In this document: one piece after another, positions 10,143 to 21,096 of the stretch
Layout of the letters: every line of letters starts with the position of its first letter
Position numbering within the stretch: the first letter of the stretch is position 1
Origin: Macrothele yani
Lineage: Eukaryota > Arthropoda > Arachnida > Araneae > Macrothelidae
Direction of reading: 5' to 3'
Length of the DNA: 64,000 bases
NCBI GenBank assembly: GCA_039090855.1
Contig: CM076996.1
Coordinates: 48,512,469-48,576,468, forward strand
Translations under genes and position numbers: made by a program
Notes under the pieces: generated by a model
Databases searched by the model: none
Told to the model about the DNA's origin: nothing
What the model saw: only the letters and a program-made list of their open reading frames with translations

Positions 10143-11298
10143 TTACGCTTTCCAACCGTAGGTTGAAGAAGCGTATATGCTCCAGCTTTTTCCGTCCGTC
10201 TGTCCGTCCGTCCGTCCGTCCGTCTGTCGGCACGATAACTCACGTAAAAATGGTTCGATTTCGATGAAATTTTAGTATGTGGTAGGGGACCACCAGGGGA
10301 CGAACCCTGTTGAAAATGGGTGAAGTGGGGTCAAAGGTCACGTCATAAGAGCAGGATCCATTCAATTGCCTTTATGCGTCATAACTTGCGTAAATATGGT
10401 TCGATTTCGATGAAATTTCAGTATGTGGTAGGGACCTACCTGGGCACGAACCCTTTTGAAAATTGGCAAATTGGGGTCAAAGGTCAGGCAGGGCATAAGA
10501 GCGGGATTTATTCCATTGCCCTTATGCGTCATAACTTGCGTAAAAACGGTTCGATTTCGATGAAATTTTGGTATGTGGTAAAAAACCACCTGTGAACGAA
10601 ACCTATTAAAAATGGGTGGAATGGGGTCAATGGTCAGGACATAAAAGCGGGATCCATTTCATTGCCTTTATGCGTCATAACATGCGTAAATATGGTTCGA
10701 TTTCGATGCAATTGTAGTATGTGGTAGGGAACCACTGGGCACGAACTCTATTGAAAATGGGCGAATGGGGTCAAAGGTCAGGCAGGACATAAGAGCGGGA
10801 TTTGTTGCATTGCTCTTATGCGTCATAACTTGCGTAAAAATGGTTCGATTTCGATGAAATTTTAGTATGTGGTAGGGAGCCACTGGGGACGAAACCTATT
10901 GAAAATGGGCGAAATGAGGTCAAAGGTCAGGACACTGGAGTGGGATCAATTCCATTGCCCTTGTGCATCATCACTTACCAAAAAATGTTTCGATTGCGAC
11001 AAAACGTTATCATGTTGTTCCAGAGGTATAGTGAACCGGTTCTGTTGAATATCAAGGAAATGGGGTCAAAGGTCATTGCACAAAAGCAAGATTTATTCCA
11101 CAGCCATTATTCTCATAACTTGCGTAAAACTGCTTCTATTGCGACAAAACTTTAGTATGTTATTCTTGAGGTGTACTGAACCGGTTCTGTTGAATATCAT
11201 CGAAATGGGGTCAAAGGTCAGGACACAGGAGCGAGATTTATTCCACAGCCATTATCCTTATAACTTGAGTAATAATTTCTGGTATGTTGGAAAGCGTA
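10143..11298 (+). mobile_element. Family A element: TIR, GTCY microsatellite and ~147-bp tandem array (HINE/DINE-1-like)
   Basis: Ends are a perfect 13-bp inverted repeat (TACGCTTTCCAAC at 10144 and GTTGGAAAGCGTA at 11286-11298). Next to the left end is a subterminal hairpin (AAGCGTA repeating the TIR inverted), then a (GTCY)n microsatellite at 10191-10228, then seven tandem units spaced 145-150 bp, each with TGGTTCGATTTCGATG-like, GTATGTGGTAGGGA and GGGGTCAAAGGTCA motifs. This order (short TIR, GTCY repeat, central tandem repeats of ~150 bp) is that described for Helitron-associated HINE/DINE-1 and bivalve pearl elements; assignment is by architecture only. Sequence similarity with the second copy continues to about 11325, so the true right end may be a little further out. 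Confidence 0.7.
10191..10228 (+). repeat. (GTCY)n microsatellite inside family A element
   Basis: GTCCGTCTGTCCGTCCG repeated tetranucleotides, ending GTCTGTCGG. Same position relative to the end as in the family B element (59415-59432, inverted). Confidence 0.9.
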
Positions 11299-11564
11299 TC
11301 ATAATCAATACATTGCATGATTTTATTAACTTGTTTGTTATAAAAAGGCTTTTGGTTCTGTGAAACTATCAGCAGTTTTAATGTCTTTGAAATCTTGCAA
11401 TATTGAAGCTGCGTACATTAACACCATTAATTTTATCTGTGAAAACGCAAGGGTAAAAGATAGATTGTTGGTGAACAGCAGTTATGGAAATTAGAAAGTG
11501 AGTGAGTGAGAGAGAAAAGGTGACACCGTATCTCCGAAACTGTTCAATGTCATATTGCAGAACT

Positions 11565-12091
11565 GTAACGTACCAGGAGATGTGACGTACCTGCCAGAAG
11601 GACGCACACGACATAAAGGCAGGTAGGAATCAGAATAACCGCGTAGCTCAATTGGTAGAGTGACTTATTCCGGAATGAGGGGATCCGGGTTCGAATCCTG
11701 GCGTGGACAGAAATGACGGAGAAATTCACTTCGTTATAATGGCGCCCGAACTACCCGGATGACCCGACCGTTCAAAATCTCGCATTGGTGTGATGTTATT
11801 TCCACACCGCGAGAAAGGAAAAATAAGAGAATCCCTTCTCCACGAAAAAATAAAAATAAGGGGAGATGATGTAACGTACCAGATGTGACGTACCTGCCAG
11901 AAGGACGCACACGACATAAAGGCAGATAGGAATCAGAATAAAACGTCCGCGTAGCTCAATTGGTAGAGTGACTTATTCCGGAATGACTCACTCTACCAAT
12001 TGAGCTACGCGGACGTTTTATTCTGATTCCTATCTGCCTTTATGTCGTGTGCGTCCTTCTGACAGGTACGTCACATCTCCTGGTACGTTAC
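11565..12091 (+). repeat. Leader/tRNA-like units (family 2) ending in a long hairpin
   Basis: Order on the plus strand: leader (11565-11637), tRNA-like sequence (11638-11709), spacer with GCCCGAACTACCCGGATG (11710-11870), second leader (11871-11946), start of a second tRNA-like sequence (11947-11975), then the same sequence inverted (11987-12091). The unit period is about 306 bases here. The tRNA-like sequence has a good T-arm and B-box (GGGTTCGAATCCTGG) but no canonical 5-bp stem/7-base-loop anticodon arm. Confidence 0.8.
11871..12091. repeat. Hairpin with ~100-bp arms around a half tRNA
   Basis: Arms 11871-11971 and 11987-12091 are near-perfect reverse complements (a few differences including a 5-base indel), with a loop of about 15 bases containing TTATTCCGGAATGA. 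Each arm holds the leader and the 5' part of the tRNA-like sequence. Confidence 0.9.
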
Positions 12092-12330
12092 AGAACGTCT
12101 TTCAATCAATGGACTGGATAGACAAGGGAATAAACATTAATGGATATTATTTAGATCACCTTCGTTTTGCTGACAACATAGTCAGTTTTGCAAATGCCCT
12201 CTCAGAGCTGCAGAACATATTCCAAGAACTGGCGGACAAGAGCAAAGAAGTGGTTTCAATCAATGAACTGGATAGACAAGGGAATAAACATGAATGGATA
12301 TTATTTAGCTCACCTTTTTTCTGCTGACAA
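12092..12330 (+). pseudogene. LINE reverse-transcriptase fragment with internal tandem duplication
   Basis: Translation gives GININGYYLDHLRFADNIV followed by ELQNIFQELADKSKEV, the (F/Y)ADD active-site strand of a non-LTR retrotransposon reverse transcriptase with the second Asp of the motif changed to Asn. The first ~70 bases (from 12100) are repeated from 12254 at a period of 154, giving a second, shorter version (GINMNGYYLAHL). No other reverse-transcriptase motif is present. Clade not determined. Confidence 0.75.
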
Positions 12331-12756
12331 CGTTGTGATTTTTACATATACCTTTTCTTTGAGGTGCGCAAATTTCATTGTCCGTGAGTGTAGTTTTATT
12401 GAAAACTTGATTAAGTGGTCACCCATTTGCACCTAAAGCAGTAATGTACTTCAAAAAATAATGGAACAGTGCCTGAAAGGTGATTCCAGAGAAGTATCGT
12501 TCAAAATTTCATTGCAGCGTGTATTCTTTTTAGTTTACTGATTTCATACCAAATGATCTGAGAATTGAGGCAAATAATCGCTGAATGGTTACTGTTAATA
12601 TGGATAAATGAACATTAAATTCCATAACTGCTGCACCATTGAAATGTGAGAGACGGGTTTTTCTTCTATTTTGAAAATGAAATTAAATTAAAAAATGATT
12701 CGTGGTCCTGACATTTCCCCAAATTTTACTAGAAATGAAGGGAATATTTTAAGGTG
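12331..12756. other. No recognisable feature
   Basis: AT-rich; no motif, TIR or family repeat seen. Confidence 0.6.
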
Positions 12757-12945
12757 TCGTGGTGGCCTAATGGTCCGAGGCGCTGACTTGAGACCATTCG
12801 TCTAAGATGGGCTTAAGTTCGAGTCTCGAGGAAGGCATGGCTGTGCGTTTGTCTGAGGCTGCTTAAAATTTGTTTCTGTCTCTTACCTTGAAATAGTGGT
12901 CCAAATTACTGACCGACGACTGCTAATAGCTGGTCTTGATGCAAA
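12757..12945 (+). mobile_element. SINE, family 1, old diverged copy
   Basis: The tRNA-like head (GTCGTGGTGGCCTAATGGTCCGAGGCGCTG, split here for reading as positions 12762-12791) with B-box-like AGTTCGAGTCTC, then the family body (GGCATGG, TGTTTGTCT) and a degraded CGACTGCTAATAGC tail. Many substitutions against the young copies at 24158 and 54337. Confidence 0.7.
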
Positions 12946-13590
12946 AGAGAACATATTGAGTACTGTGTAACAAAGTCTCAGTTCATTCCTCACAAAGAAA
13001 AACACAAGTTTGAAATGAGTTTACTCTTAACATTACCTACCATTATCCAAAAGTTTCATTTGACTTATGTTTTTAGAATCAAGAATACAAACACAATGAT
13101 CTGTTGACATTTTTGCTGCTATTTTAAAGTTAGAAAATGCTGTTTTTTAATGAAAAGTTTTCATTGTGCAGTATACAACTGCGTGTATCAATGACCATTT
13201 AATAATCATTTCTATTATTGTCTTCATGTGCATTAGAGAATTACAGACATTATGCGTAACCTGCAACGTCTGCTGATTGAATAAAAATCGAAATGCAGGT
13301 CAATTGTACGAAAACTACTGTAACACTTCTTGATGGCACAACAAACAAAGTATTTTAAAATCAGTCGTCTTACAAAATATTTAAACCGTCGAATGGTCAA
13401 GTGATCTAGAATGGTTGTTGCCTATTGGCTGCTCATGCTGTTAATCCTGGTTTCAAATCATGGGTAACCCATCAATGTAATGGTCGTTCTGACAGCACTC
13501 CTTCACTTCTTTTCCTAGAACTAGTGGTTCTAAATACGAGACGACGATCTCTCCGACTAGCTTTATGAGTATGCTGATGGGGCGCCACCC
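12946..13590. other. Mostly featureless; possible SINE debris at the end
   Basis: AT-rich without coding signal. From about 13400 there are faint family-1-like phrases (TGGTTTCAAATCATGG; CCTAGAACTAGTGGTTC) suggesting a very old SINE. Confidence 0.4.
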
Positions 13591-13750
13591 CTGTAGCCGA
13601 AAAGGCAGAGTCGCAGACTTCTGGCTAATCATCCGCGCTGAAGCATAGGCAGTGAGCTTGGTCTACGTCTCTGGCTCTCTACATTTCCTAGAGTCAGTGA
13701 TCCTAAATTCGAGATGATTGATTCGTTATAGACATTGATGCTGGGCGCCA
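13591..13750 (+). mobile_element. SINE, family 1, very old copy
   Basis: CTGTAGCCGAAAAGGCAGAG through CTGGCTCTCTACATTTCC, AGTCAGTGATCCTAAATT and the end. Recognised by the body rather than the degraded head. Confidence 0.5.
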
Positions 13751-13944
13751 GTAAACTCATAAGCAAATAAAACATTCATTGCGGAATTCAATACATAAGA
13801 GGCAATGGAGATACCGTGCTCACAGGTAGATAATTTAGAAACTTTTCTCAAATTATTCTGTACGTTAGTGCCATCTCCAAGGAAAACTCTATATCAGGAA
13901 AAAACTTAGAAATCTTAGTTCAGCATACCGATATCTAATTAAAA

Positions 13945-14093
13945 AATATATTTTTTTTGTTTCGAGATTTAACGACCACCATGAACAAGTCTAAGGACTA
14001 TAAGTAGACGCATGTCTCTAATTTGGGGTCACTGCTTCCAGGGAAGGGACAAAGCCAGCTCCTCAGACCACTTGGCCACCTGGCCGGCAAAAC
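13945..14093 (-). mobile_element. SINE, family 1, internally deleted copy
   Basis: TTTAACGACCACCATGAACA at the left (tail side) to CTTGGCCACCTGGCCGGC at the right (head side); the B-box region is deleted. Confidence 0.7.
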
Positions 14094-14124
14094 ACTTTTA
14101 CATCCATCTTCCATAAACACACAG

Positions 14125-14310
14125 ATGTCGTGGTGGCAAATGCTCAGAGTCGCAGGTTTCTAGCTCATCGCTCGAGTTGTACCCGAATTCGCTTCTTGGA
14201 TGACGCAGGAGTGGCATATACGTTTTATGGAGCTGTTCTTTCCTTTCCCTGGAACCAGCAGCCCTAAATTTGAGAGTACAGACGCTGATAGCCGTCGATG
14301 ATCGTAGGGT
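14125..14310 (+). mobile_element. SINE, family 1, old copy
   Basis: Head GTCGTGGTGGCAAATGCTCAG, body CTTTCCTTTCCCTGGAACCAG and CCCTAAATTTGAGAG. Degenerate in the tRNA-like part. Confidence 0.6.
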
Positions 14311-14840
14311 ACCTTAAACTTGGAACAAAAAAACAAAAAGAGACATGTCGCTTTGGCTACAAATTGATGTTTATGCTTCTTAGACCTGAAAGTCTGCTCC
14401 GTGAAGAGCTGGAAAATAAGCAAAAAAACTTTGGAGTGCTTAAATTTATTCAATACAGAGAGAGCTTTTCTAATCCGATTTCTAGAAGCGCAGGTGAAAG
14501 TATGCACATAGAGGAAGAGGCACTTGCTTAGAGCCAAACAAATAGGTTGTTGAAAATAAGTTTGTTCATCGGACTTATAACGGACACTCCCAGTCCGATT
14601 TCTAGAAGCGGAGATATAGTGTTCACACCTAAATAGAAAAATAGATAAATGTACGGATGTATAGCTAAGCTAACTTGAAAATATTGGACGTGACTACATA
14701 TTTTCTGCAAAATGCACTATATATCCACATACAAATGGACAGACTAACTGGTAACATACAGAAGTGTGCATATTTTTGCGCTTTCCCAAACATAAGTCTT
14801 GCAACACCTCCCTCGACATAGTTAACATAATCGAATAGCA
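14311..14840. other. Family B array debris, otherwise unassigned
   Basis: Two copies of AATCCGATTTCTAGAAGCG / AGTCCGATTTCTAGAAGCG at about 14473 and 14592, and GGACAGACTAACTGGTAACA near 14737, match the unit and end of the family B elements (compare 59380-59450). Probably a decayed copy. Confidence 0.5.
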
Positions 14841-15068
14841 ATAAAACATATGAGAAAAAAGATACTATCCTATATTAACCATTTTAGCGGCCGATGTATC
14901 TGGACCAAATGCTGCCCAAACTTATCTGCACTTCCCAAACCTATTTCTCATATTTTTTGCGCTTCCCAAACCTATCTGGTCTGGATTTACGAAAGCTGTG
15001 GCAAAACGATTCCTTTCACTTTCTCATCTGAGAAGTACCAACCAAAGACCTGTCACTTTTCGTAAATT
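14841..15068. other. Short direct repeats, no gene
   Basis: CTTCCCAAACCTAT and close variants occur about four times between 14780 and 14980. Nothing else recognised. Confidence 0.5.
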
Positions 15069-15250
15069 ATTTCTCTCTGTCTCTCTCTGTTTCTATCTCT
15101 CTGTTTCTCTCTCTCTCTCTCTGTCTCTTTCTACCTCTCTGTCTCTTTCTACCTCTCTCGCTATCTCTTTCTTTCTCTTTCTCTGACTCTCTGTGTCTGA
15201 CTCTATCTCTCTCTCCCCCTCTCTCTTTTCTCTCTGTCTCTCTTTCACTA
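15069..15250 (+). repeat. Pyrimidine-rich simple repeat (CTCTCTGTCT)n
   Basis: Almost uninterrupted C/T with imperfect CTCTCTGTCTCT units for about 180 bases. Confidence 0.95.
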
Positions 15251-15508
15251 TCGCCCTCTGTGTTCTAGTACCTTATTACCTGCTTCATAACTGAAGTCTC
15301 GATGGGGAACGGCTAGTTTATCTGGCACAGACATCATGCCATTGGGTAGAAACAAGTGATTCAAACATGCAACGCCCTCTGATGGGTAAGATCACTCGTT
15401 TCATCCGCGTTCGGTCCACTTCTTAGACAGCGAATTCATTCGTTCGAGCTGATGTCAACCTCTTTTTGTTAACCCCGAATTAATTCGTTCCAGCCAGTTA
15501 AGGGGTTA

Positions 15509-16752
15509 CACACTATATTGATAAAAGTCACTGGACACCTAGAAGAGAAACACAACATAGCATTTATTGACATACAGTAGTACGGTGTCGGCCCACCTTT
15601 GGCATTAATGCATGCACTGAACCTTCGAGACATGCTTTAGACAAGGTTTTCGAACACAGCGATGGGAATGCGCTTCCATTCAGTACATATGCTGCCACTA
15701 ACTGTTGCTTAGTAGTAGGCCTTGGTTCCAAACTTCTTATGCGGCACTCCAATTTCTCCCATAGGTGCTCTATGGGATTAAGATCAGGACACTGTGCTGG
15801 CTAGTCCACACACAATACGGAATTATCGTCAAATCACGCCGTAACAGTCCTTGCTTTATGGCTCGGTGCATTATCCTGCTGGTACCAACAAGGCTCGGTT
15901 CCATAGTATTGCCACAGAGTTGGTAGGGCATAATTGTCCAGAATATCGAGGTAGACGTGCTGGTTAACAGGTTTGTCCACGATAACCGACGGGCCGGGAC
16001 CATGCCACAAAAAACACCCCCACACAAGTACACTGCCAGCTCCAAACTTGACCGTAGGAACAGTACACTGTGGTAAATGGCGTTCCCCCAGTTGCCGCCA
16101 TACCCACACACGGCCATCAGACTGATGGATCGTGTATCTGGATTCATCAGTCCATAGGACCCGTTTCGATTGATCTACGGTCCACGATAAATGTTCTTTA
16201 CACCATGCTAAACGACGAGTAGCATTCCGAGTAGCGATGAAAGGCTTATGAGCAGCTGCATGAACACGATAACCCATGGAATGAAGTTCTCTGCGAATGT
16301 TACGTGTATATACCGAGTTTCCAGCATTTTTAGTTACCTGTACACTGAGGTTTGTACAGTACTCCGTCGATTAGCTGTAACGACTCTTCTGAGGCTTCGA
16401 CGTCCTCTGTCACTGATGTTCTTTGGTCTGCCGGTACGTTTTGCTGCTTCATGCACGCCATGTGTCTTTCACTTATTCAGTACATTCAAAACAGTTGACT
16501 TGAGTATGTTTAAACGACTGTCGGTTTCTCTTATGGACAACCCACTAATATAACACCTAACAATCTTTCCTTTCTCAAAGTCAGTTCTCTCTCGCCGCGA
16601 CATTTTCGCTCAACCTCACAGTGCGATATGATCGCGCTCAGGTACAGGCTTGCTTTTACACCGTTTGCAGCTGTACCGCGCATCTTAACAACGCAGTGGA
16701 TCCGTTCATTTGCTTTTGAAGGGGTTTCCGGTAACTTTTGTCAATATAGGGT
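15509..16752 (-). mobile_element. Tc1-type transposon, DD34E, inactive
   Basis: Left TIR CACACTATATTGATAAAAGT from 15509 pairs with ACTTTTGTCAATATAGGGTA ending at about 16752. Length about 1.24 kb. The right end abuts the next transposon with no more than a shared TA. Confidence 0.85.
15560..16603 (-). pseudogene. Tc1-type transposase of the 15509-16752 element
   Basis: Start ATG at 16603 (reads MSRRERTDFEKGKI). HTH residues follow, with an early TGA near 16465 and a one-base deletion near 16335 that breaks the frame. The catalytic part 15834-16277 is open: WTDESRY holds the first Asp, GSVLVWGCF follows, and YQQDNAPSHKA holds the second Asp. After two stops, CPDLNPIEHLWEKLE gives the third residue, Glu, with 34 residues between. 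The C-terminus near 15600 is frame-shifted. All three catalytic acids survive, so the losses are truncating, not catalytic. Confidence 0.88.
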
Positions 16753-16990
16753 ATACCAAATGAAAGGGAAATTCATGTAGATTTCAAATAAAGAAGCAGA
16801 ATCTCAATATCATGTTCAGTTGGAATTCCGCAACGACTTCTATAGTACCACACAAACACACCACGTCAGGTTGAAATAAAACCGGATCGATAACTCAGTT
16901 GTATTAACTAAGCAGAGGCCAGAACTTTCTAGTCAATCGCAGCTGAGTGGTTCCGAACTGTTATTCGTTACTTTGTAATCCGCTGTGTGG

Positions 16991-16998
16991 CTATATAA
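16991..16998 (+). promoter_or_regulatory. Candidate TATA box of the element's transposase
   Basis: CTATATAAAG lies about 35-40 bases before the ATG at 17030, inside the element; spacing to any transcription start is unknown. Confidence 0.35.
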
Positions 16999-17029
16999 AG
17001 ACACAAACCTGATTCACACGCCAGTTACG

Positions 17030-17890
17030 ATGTCGCGCAAGACTTTGTGTGTTGCTGACCGTTACACTATCACAACGTTACATCGGGAAGGTCTTTTGCT
17101 CCGCCAAATTGCTTTAAAAGTGAATTGTCAGCATTCTAGAGTGTCCAGGATAGTCCAGCGTCATAAAGAAACAGGATCCGTCGCTCATAGTAAATGCAGT
17201 GGATGTCCACCTTGTTCATCAGAAAGAGACAATAAAGTGCTTAAGAGACTTAGCGACGCAAATCAGATGCTGACATCACCGGAGCAGCAAGAAAAGGTCC
17301 GAGAGTATACTTCAGGGACCAGTTCTGCTTCAACAGTCCGTCGTCAACTTTTATTCTTGGGACTCAGAGGCCGTATAGCAAGGAAGAAGCCGCTGTTGTC
17401 AGAACGCCAGCGAAAAGCTCGGCTACTCTGGGCTAAGGAACATCGACATTGGTCAGCGGTTGGCTGGGAAAAAGTGTTATTTAGTGATCGGAAGGCTGTG
17501 CATTGTTGATGGAATGAAGAATACCAGTAAGTACATTGGCGTCCTGACAGATGAAATGCTTCCTAGTGCTACTGGCTTATTCCGACATGGTGACTTCGTG
17601 TTACAGGACGTCAAACCCCCTTGCCATCGAGAGGAGACTGTGCTATACTGATACACAACCAGTGGTGTGCGTCGTCTTGACTGGCCTGCGCAATCTCCTG
17701 ACTCAATTTGTGGAGGAAATTAAATGTGGAAATATTAAAAAAGCAGCCAAGAAATAAACAGCAGTTCATTGAAAGCCTGCATCACAGATGGGATTGTATA
17801 ATTTTACTTGGCCTAGTGATAAAACCTGTCCGTACGATGCCGAAGAGGTATGCTTTAGTGCTCATGAATAAGGTCTATCAATCAAATATT
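17030..17890 (+). pseudogene. Tc1-like transposase, first 160 residues open, catalytic part deleted
   Basis: ATG at 17030 opens a 160-codon frame to 17509: a helix-turn-helix region (HREGLLLRQIALKVNC, SRVSRIVQRHKETGSV), a second DNA-binding part (SSASTVRRQLLFLGLRGR) and the approach to the first catalytic Asp (GWEKVLFSDRKAVH), where the expected SDE reads SDR by frameshift. About 250 bases are then missing; the second-Asp region appears as FVLQDVKPPCHRE with the Asp context degraded, followed by RLDWPAQSPDS and loss of the third acid. Not functional. Confidence 0.8.
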
Positions 17891-18132
17891 GACATGTCTT
17901 GTGTTTCAGTAAGTGTGTGCAAAAGTCCATGGTCTTCATTTTCAGTTGGATTTTTGTATAATTTCAGATGTATCAGTAAGCAACTGATACGTTATCCTTT
18001 TCTTTAGAAAAATTAAATGAATGTATGGCATGCACCCTGCATTTTTGTCTCATAATTTTTATAACGTTATAAAGTGCTTAAATGTGAGGTCAGATTTGAA
18101 ATCTACCTGAAGTTTCCTTTCATTTGGTATAT

Positions 18133-19170
18133 AACATTAGGTTAGTGCATCTTTTTTTATATGTTTTATTGCTATTCAAATATGTTGACAACCATGTCGC
18201 GGCAGATGTTGCAGGACTTATGCCCACCTCTGTATAAGTAAACATAACTTCATTTATAGTGATATGTTTTAAAAACTCAGGTATTTTATGTTGATAAGTA
18301 GCTACTTTTACTCAGCGGCTATCAATTGCAATCCATAAATTGCAACGCTGACATGAAATGCAACGATATTCGCTGAAATTTCTAAAATTGTTTTGAACCT
18401 CAGAAACGCTGTCTTTGTCAAAATGATATTTCAGAGAATTTGTACACAAATATCTGTTGTATGATGCCGATAAATTTGATAAATCTGATTCCTTAATTAA
18501 CTGCCCGTTAAAAACACATCCACGGCAACCATAAGCCAGGCTTTTATGAGTAATTTAGTTTCCATTTTATCTAAAGTATGAAAACGAGCTTGCAGCGGGA
18601 AAGGTTTCGAAATAATTACCTCAAGAACTAACATTTTAATGAATAGAAAAGCAAATATTAGTTTTTCCATTTACATGGAACGAAACTGAAGTTTCTAAGA
18701 ACTTCGTTGGAACGTAGACGGTAAAAGGCTTTGCGTCGTCGTTTTAATATGTAGGATTAGGTGCAGGAGAATAGGCAGTTATGTGCTTTGTGAAGGACTT
18801 CGTATACCAATTACCTACCTTAGTGTAATGCGCGTTTCGGTGTTATTGCTCGCAAGGGTAACATTAGTTGGGATGAACGACACAAACACCCGAAGTAAGC
18901 AGAAGCTGCTTCGCTCTCTGACTCAAAAAACACCTACAAGATCTTCGTGGCTTAAGGTAACTTTATTAGGCAATCAATTTTTAAATTCCACCGGCTTTTG
19001 TAAAATCTAATTCTTTCACACACTTTCTCCAGTACATTATCTCATTATTTTCAGAGACACTAACGCTGTAATGAAACTAATCAAAAGATGCTGAAATTTC
19101 TAAGACCAGCACAGTACAGTTTGAACTAGTGGTATGCATCGACAGTAGCTCGGACTACGATGCAACATCT
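18133..19170. other. No recognisable feature
   Basis: About 1 kb, AT-rich, with only short unconvincing reading frames. I saw no family repeat. Confidence 0.5.
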
Positions 19171-20700
19171 ACACTACCCAAAATAAATAGGGGACATGTT
19201 ACTTTGGAGACATTATGCAAACCAATCGTGTGATATTTTCTAAAACGTGGGAAATGTAAACCGAGTGTGACGTAGAAAGCCGAATCATGCGTATCATTAT
19301 GCAAATTAGCTTCTGTGAAGTCAGAATGCATAAATCCAAAATTGGAGTAAAAACGAAGGTTTTTCGGAAGTTCCTTTACTCTGTTGCGTTTATCGTGACA
19401 TTTCTTTTCTTGAAGTCTTCGGTTCGAACGATGTCTCTGTAGCATGATTTACTGGAATCGACGGCGTGGAGAGCTATTGGCCGGTTGGAATCACCTCAGA
19501 TACCGCGGGTTGTAGAAGAAACCATTGAAGTGTCACGACGTGTCATTTTATGACTGTGGACACGATTCCTGCATACAGGAAGGGTTCGAAGAAGGCAAGG
19601 CAAAGGCCGGTCATAAGCAACTACAGTAAGAGACGACCGTTATTTACAGTTAACAGCCCGTCGGAACACGCGGCAAAATGCTATTCAGCTCCAGCGAGTA
19701 CTTGTCGTGTTACCAAGATGCAGGTCGTCACCTCAAACTATCCGCAAGCGCTTTCATCAAGGTGGCTTTTATGCACGTAGACCAATGATGTGTGTCATTT
19801 TCACCGCATGACAACGTACGGCCCGTAGAAACTGGGCTGAGGAACATCGTGGACACGACGTGTAGAGTCAAGTTCTCTTCTCTGACGAGTCGACATTTAG
19901 TCTGGTGTCTGACAATCAACGAATTCTCATCTGGAAGGAACCCGCCATACGAAATAACCCTGATTTTGTGCAGAAAACATCATATTACGTTGGACATGGA
20001 TAGATGATCTGGGCAGGCATAAGTGTCGGTGGACGTACGGACCTGTACGTCATCCGAAACGGAAGTGTAACGGCCCAGATGTATAGATACGAGATTCTTA
20101 GACCCATTGTCATGCCGTACGCTGCAGCCTTCGCTAATTCGTTGCTTTTCATGGACGATAACGCTCGTCATCGTAGAACTTGGGTAGAGAACCTGTTTCA
20201 AGAGAAGCAATCGAGTGTATGGTGAGACCAGCATGCTCCCCTGATTTAAATCCAATGAGACATGCCAGGAACGCACTTGGAGGATGCACTGCAGCTCGGG
20301 CAGCACCTCCGTTGACTCTTCGTCAACTGGAAACTGCATTTATTGAGGAGTGACGAAAGTACCTTCAAATCTCTTCGATAACCTCGTCAATTCCATGCCA
20401 CACAGGTCTGCAGAGGTCGTAGCCGTTCGACGTGACCGTACACCCTACTAGATGTCAGTTGCCACCTTCAAAACGGCATTTTCTCTTGTAATACAGATAT
20501 GCGTATTGTTGTATTGCGTATCGCATCATGTGAGTTAAATGATAATATTGCATACAAATTCGCTAATGTGCTTTTTCTTACCCATGTTACTGAATATTCG
20601 ACTTTATCTTACATAAAAATAAAATTTTACGTTCAACAACATCAGTCGCAGATGATTTTGCCTACGGTATCACTTGCTCCCATAATTATTTTGAGCAGTG
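19171..20700 (+). mobile_element. Tc1-type transposon, about 1.53 kb, inactive
   Basis: Left TIR ACACTACCCAAAATAAATAG from 19171 pairs with TAATTATTTTGAGCAGTG ending at 20700, with TA on both sides. Confidence 0.8.
19445..20450 (+). pseudogene. Tc1-type transposase of the 19171-20700 element
   Basis: Pieces in order: HTH region (TVRDDRYLQLTARRN near 19630), RKRFHQGGFYARRP near 19745, first Asp in LFSDESTFSLVSDN (about 19874-19915), IWAGISVGGRTDLYV then IRNGSVTAQMYRYEIL at 20007-20098 in an open frame, and the second Asp in LFMDDNARHRRT. The third-acid region after 20225 is frame-shifted and unreadable as NPxEHxW. Several stops. It looks closest to the 33032-34736 type (GGSVTSARYCTEVLLP there, NGSVTAQMYRYEILRP here). 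Confidence 0.82.
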
Positions 20701-21096
20701 TATATATAAGCCTATCAGTAACATTTTGCGTAAACATAACTAAAACATCGTGCATTACATTCGATGAATTTTTAAGATTCACATTTTAAATAAAAAAGTA
20801 ATAGTAAGACGGGGTGATTAGAGCTCAAACTATTTTACTTGTCTTTGATGATCTTCTTCTTAATATTCCATGATTTACTTTTGACTTCTTGAAGTTTCAG
20901 TTATTTTGACAAAACTGAAAATCTCAATTATTTTTATTAGCACTGCACTTCTAAGGCATATTAGCACGTTTTTTGAAAAACAAAATAGCACGTGATTGTA
21001 GTAAAACTATGTCAATCTCTGTAGTCGCCATATCTCTGCACCTATTAATCGGATTTGAAAATTTTTGTTTCCGGTCGGAAGTGAAAACCGTGATAG
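20701..21096. other. No recognisable feature
   Basis: AT-rich. A phrase near 21035-21075 (CTATTAATCGGATTTGAAAA) resembles the family B array unit and may be a scrap of one. Confidence 0.4.

Larger units (their letters stand above)
16752..18132 (+). mobile_element. Tc1-like transposon with ~38-bp TIRs, internally deleted
   Basis: TATACCAAATGAAAGGGAAA at 16751 and onward pairs with the reverse complement at 18092-18132 (ends CTTTCATTTGGTATA). Length about 1.38 kb. It starts exactly where the preceding element ends. Confidence 0.85.

Noticed and set aside
10143..11298. Regularly spaced repeats resembling a CRISPR array
   Set aside because: Units are ~147 bp, similar along their whole length with no unique spacers, and sit in animal transposon DNA.
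15000..15190. 62-codon Ser/Leu-rich frame
   Set aside because: Pure translation of the CTCTCTGT simple repeat.
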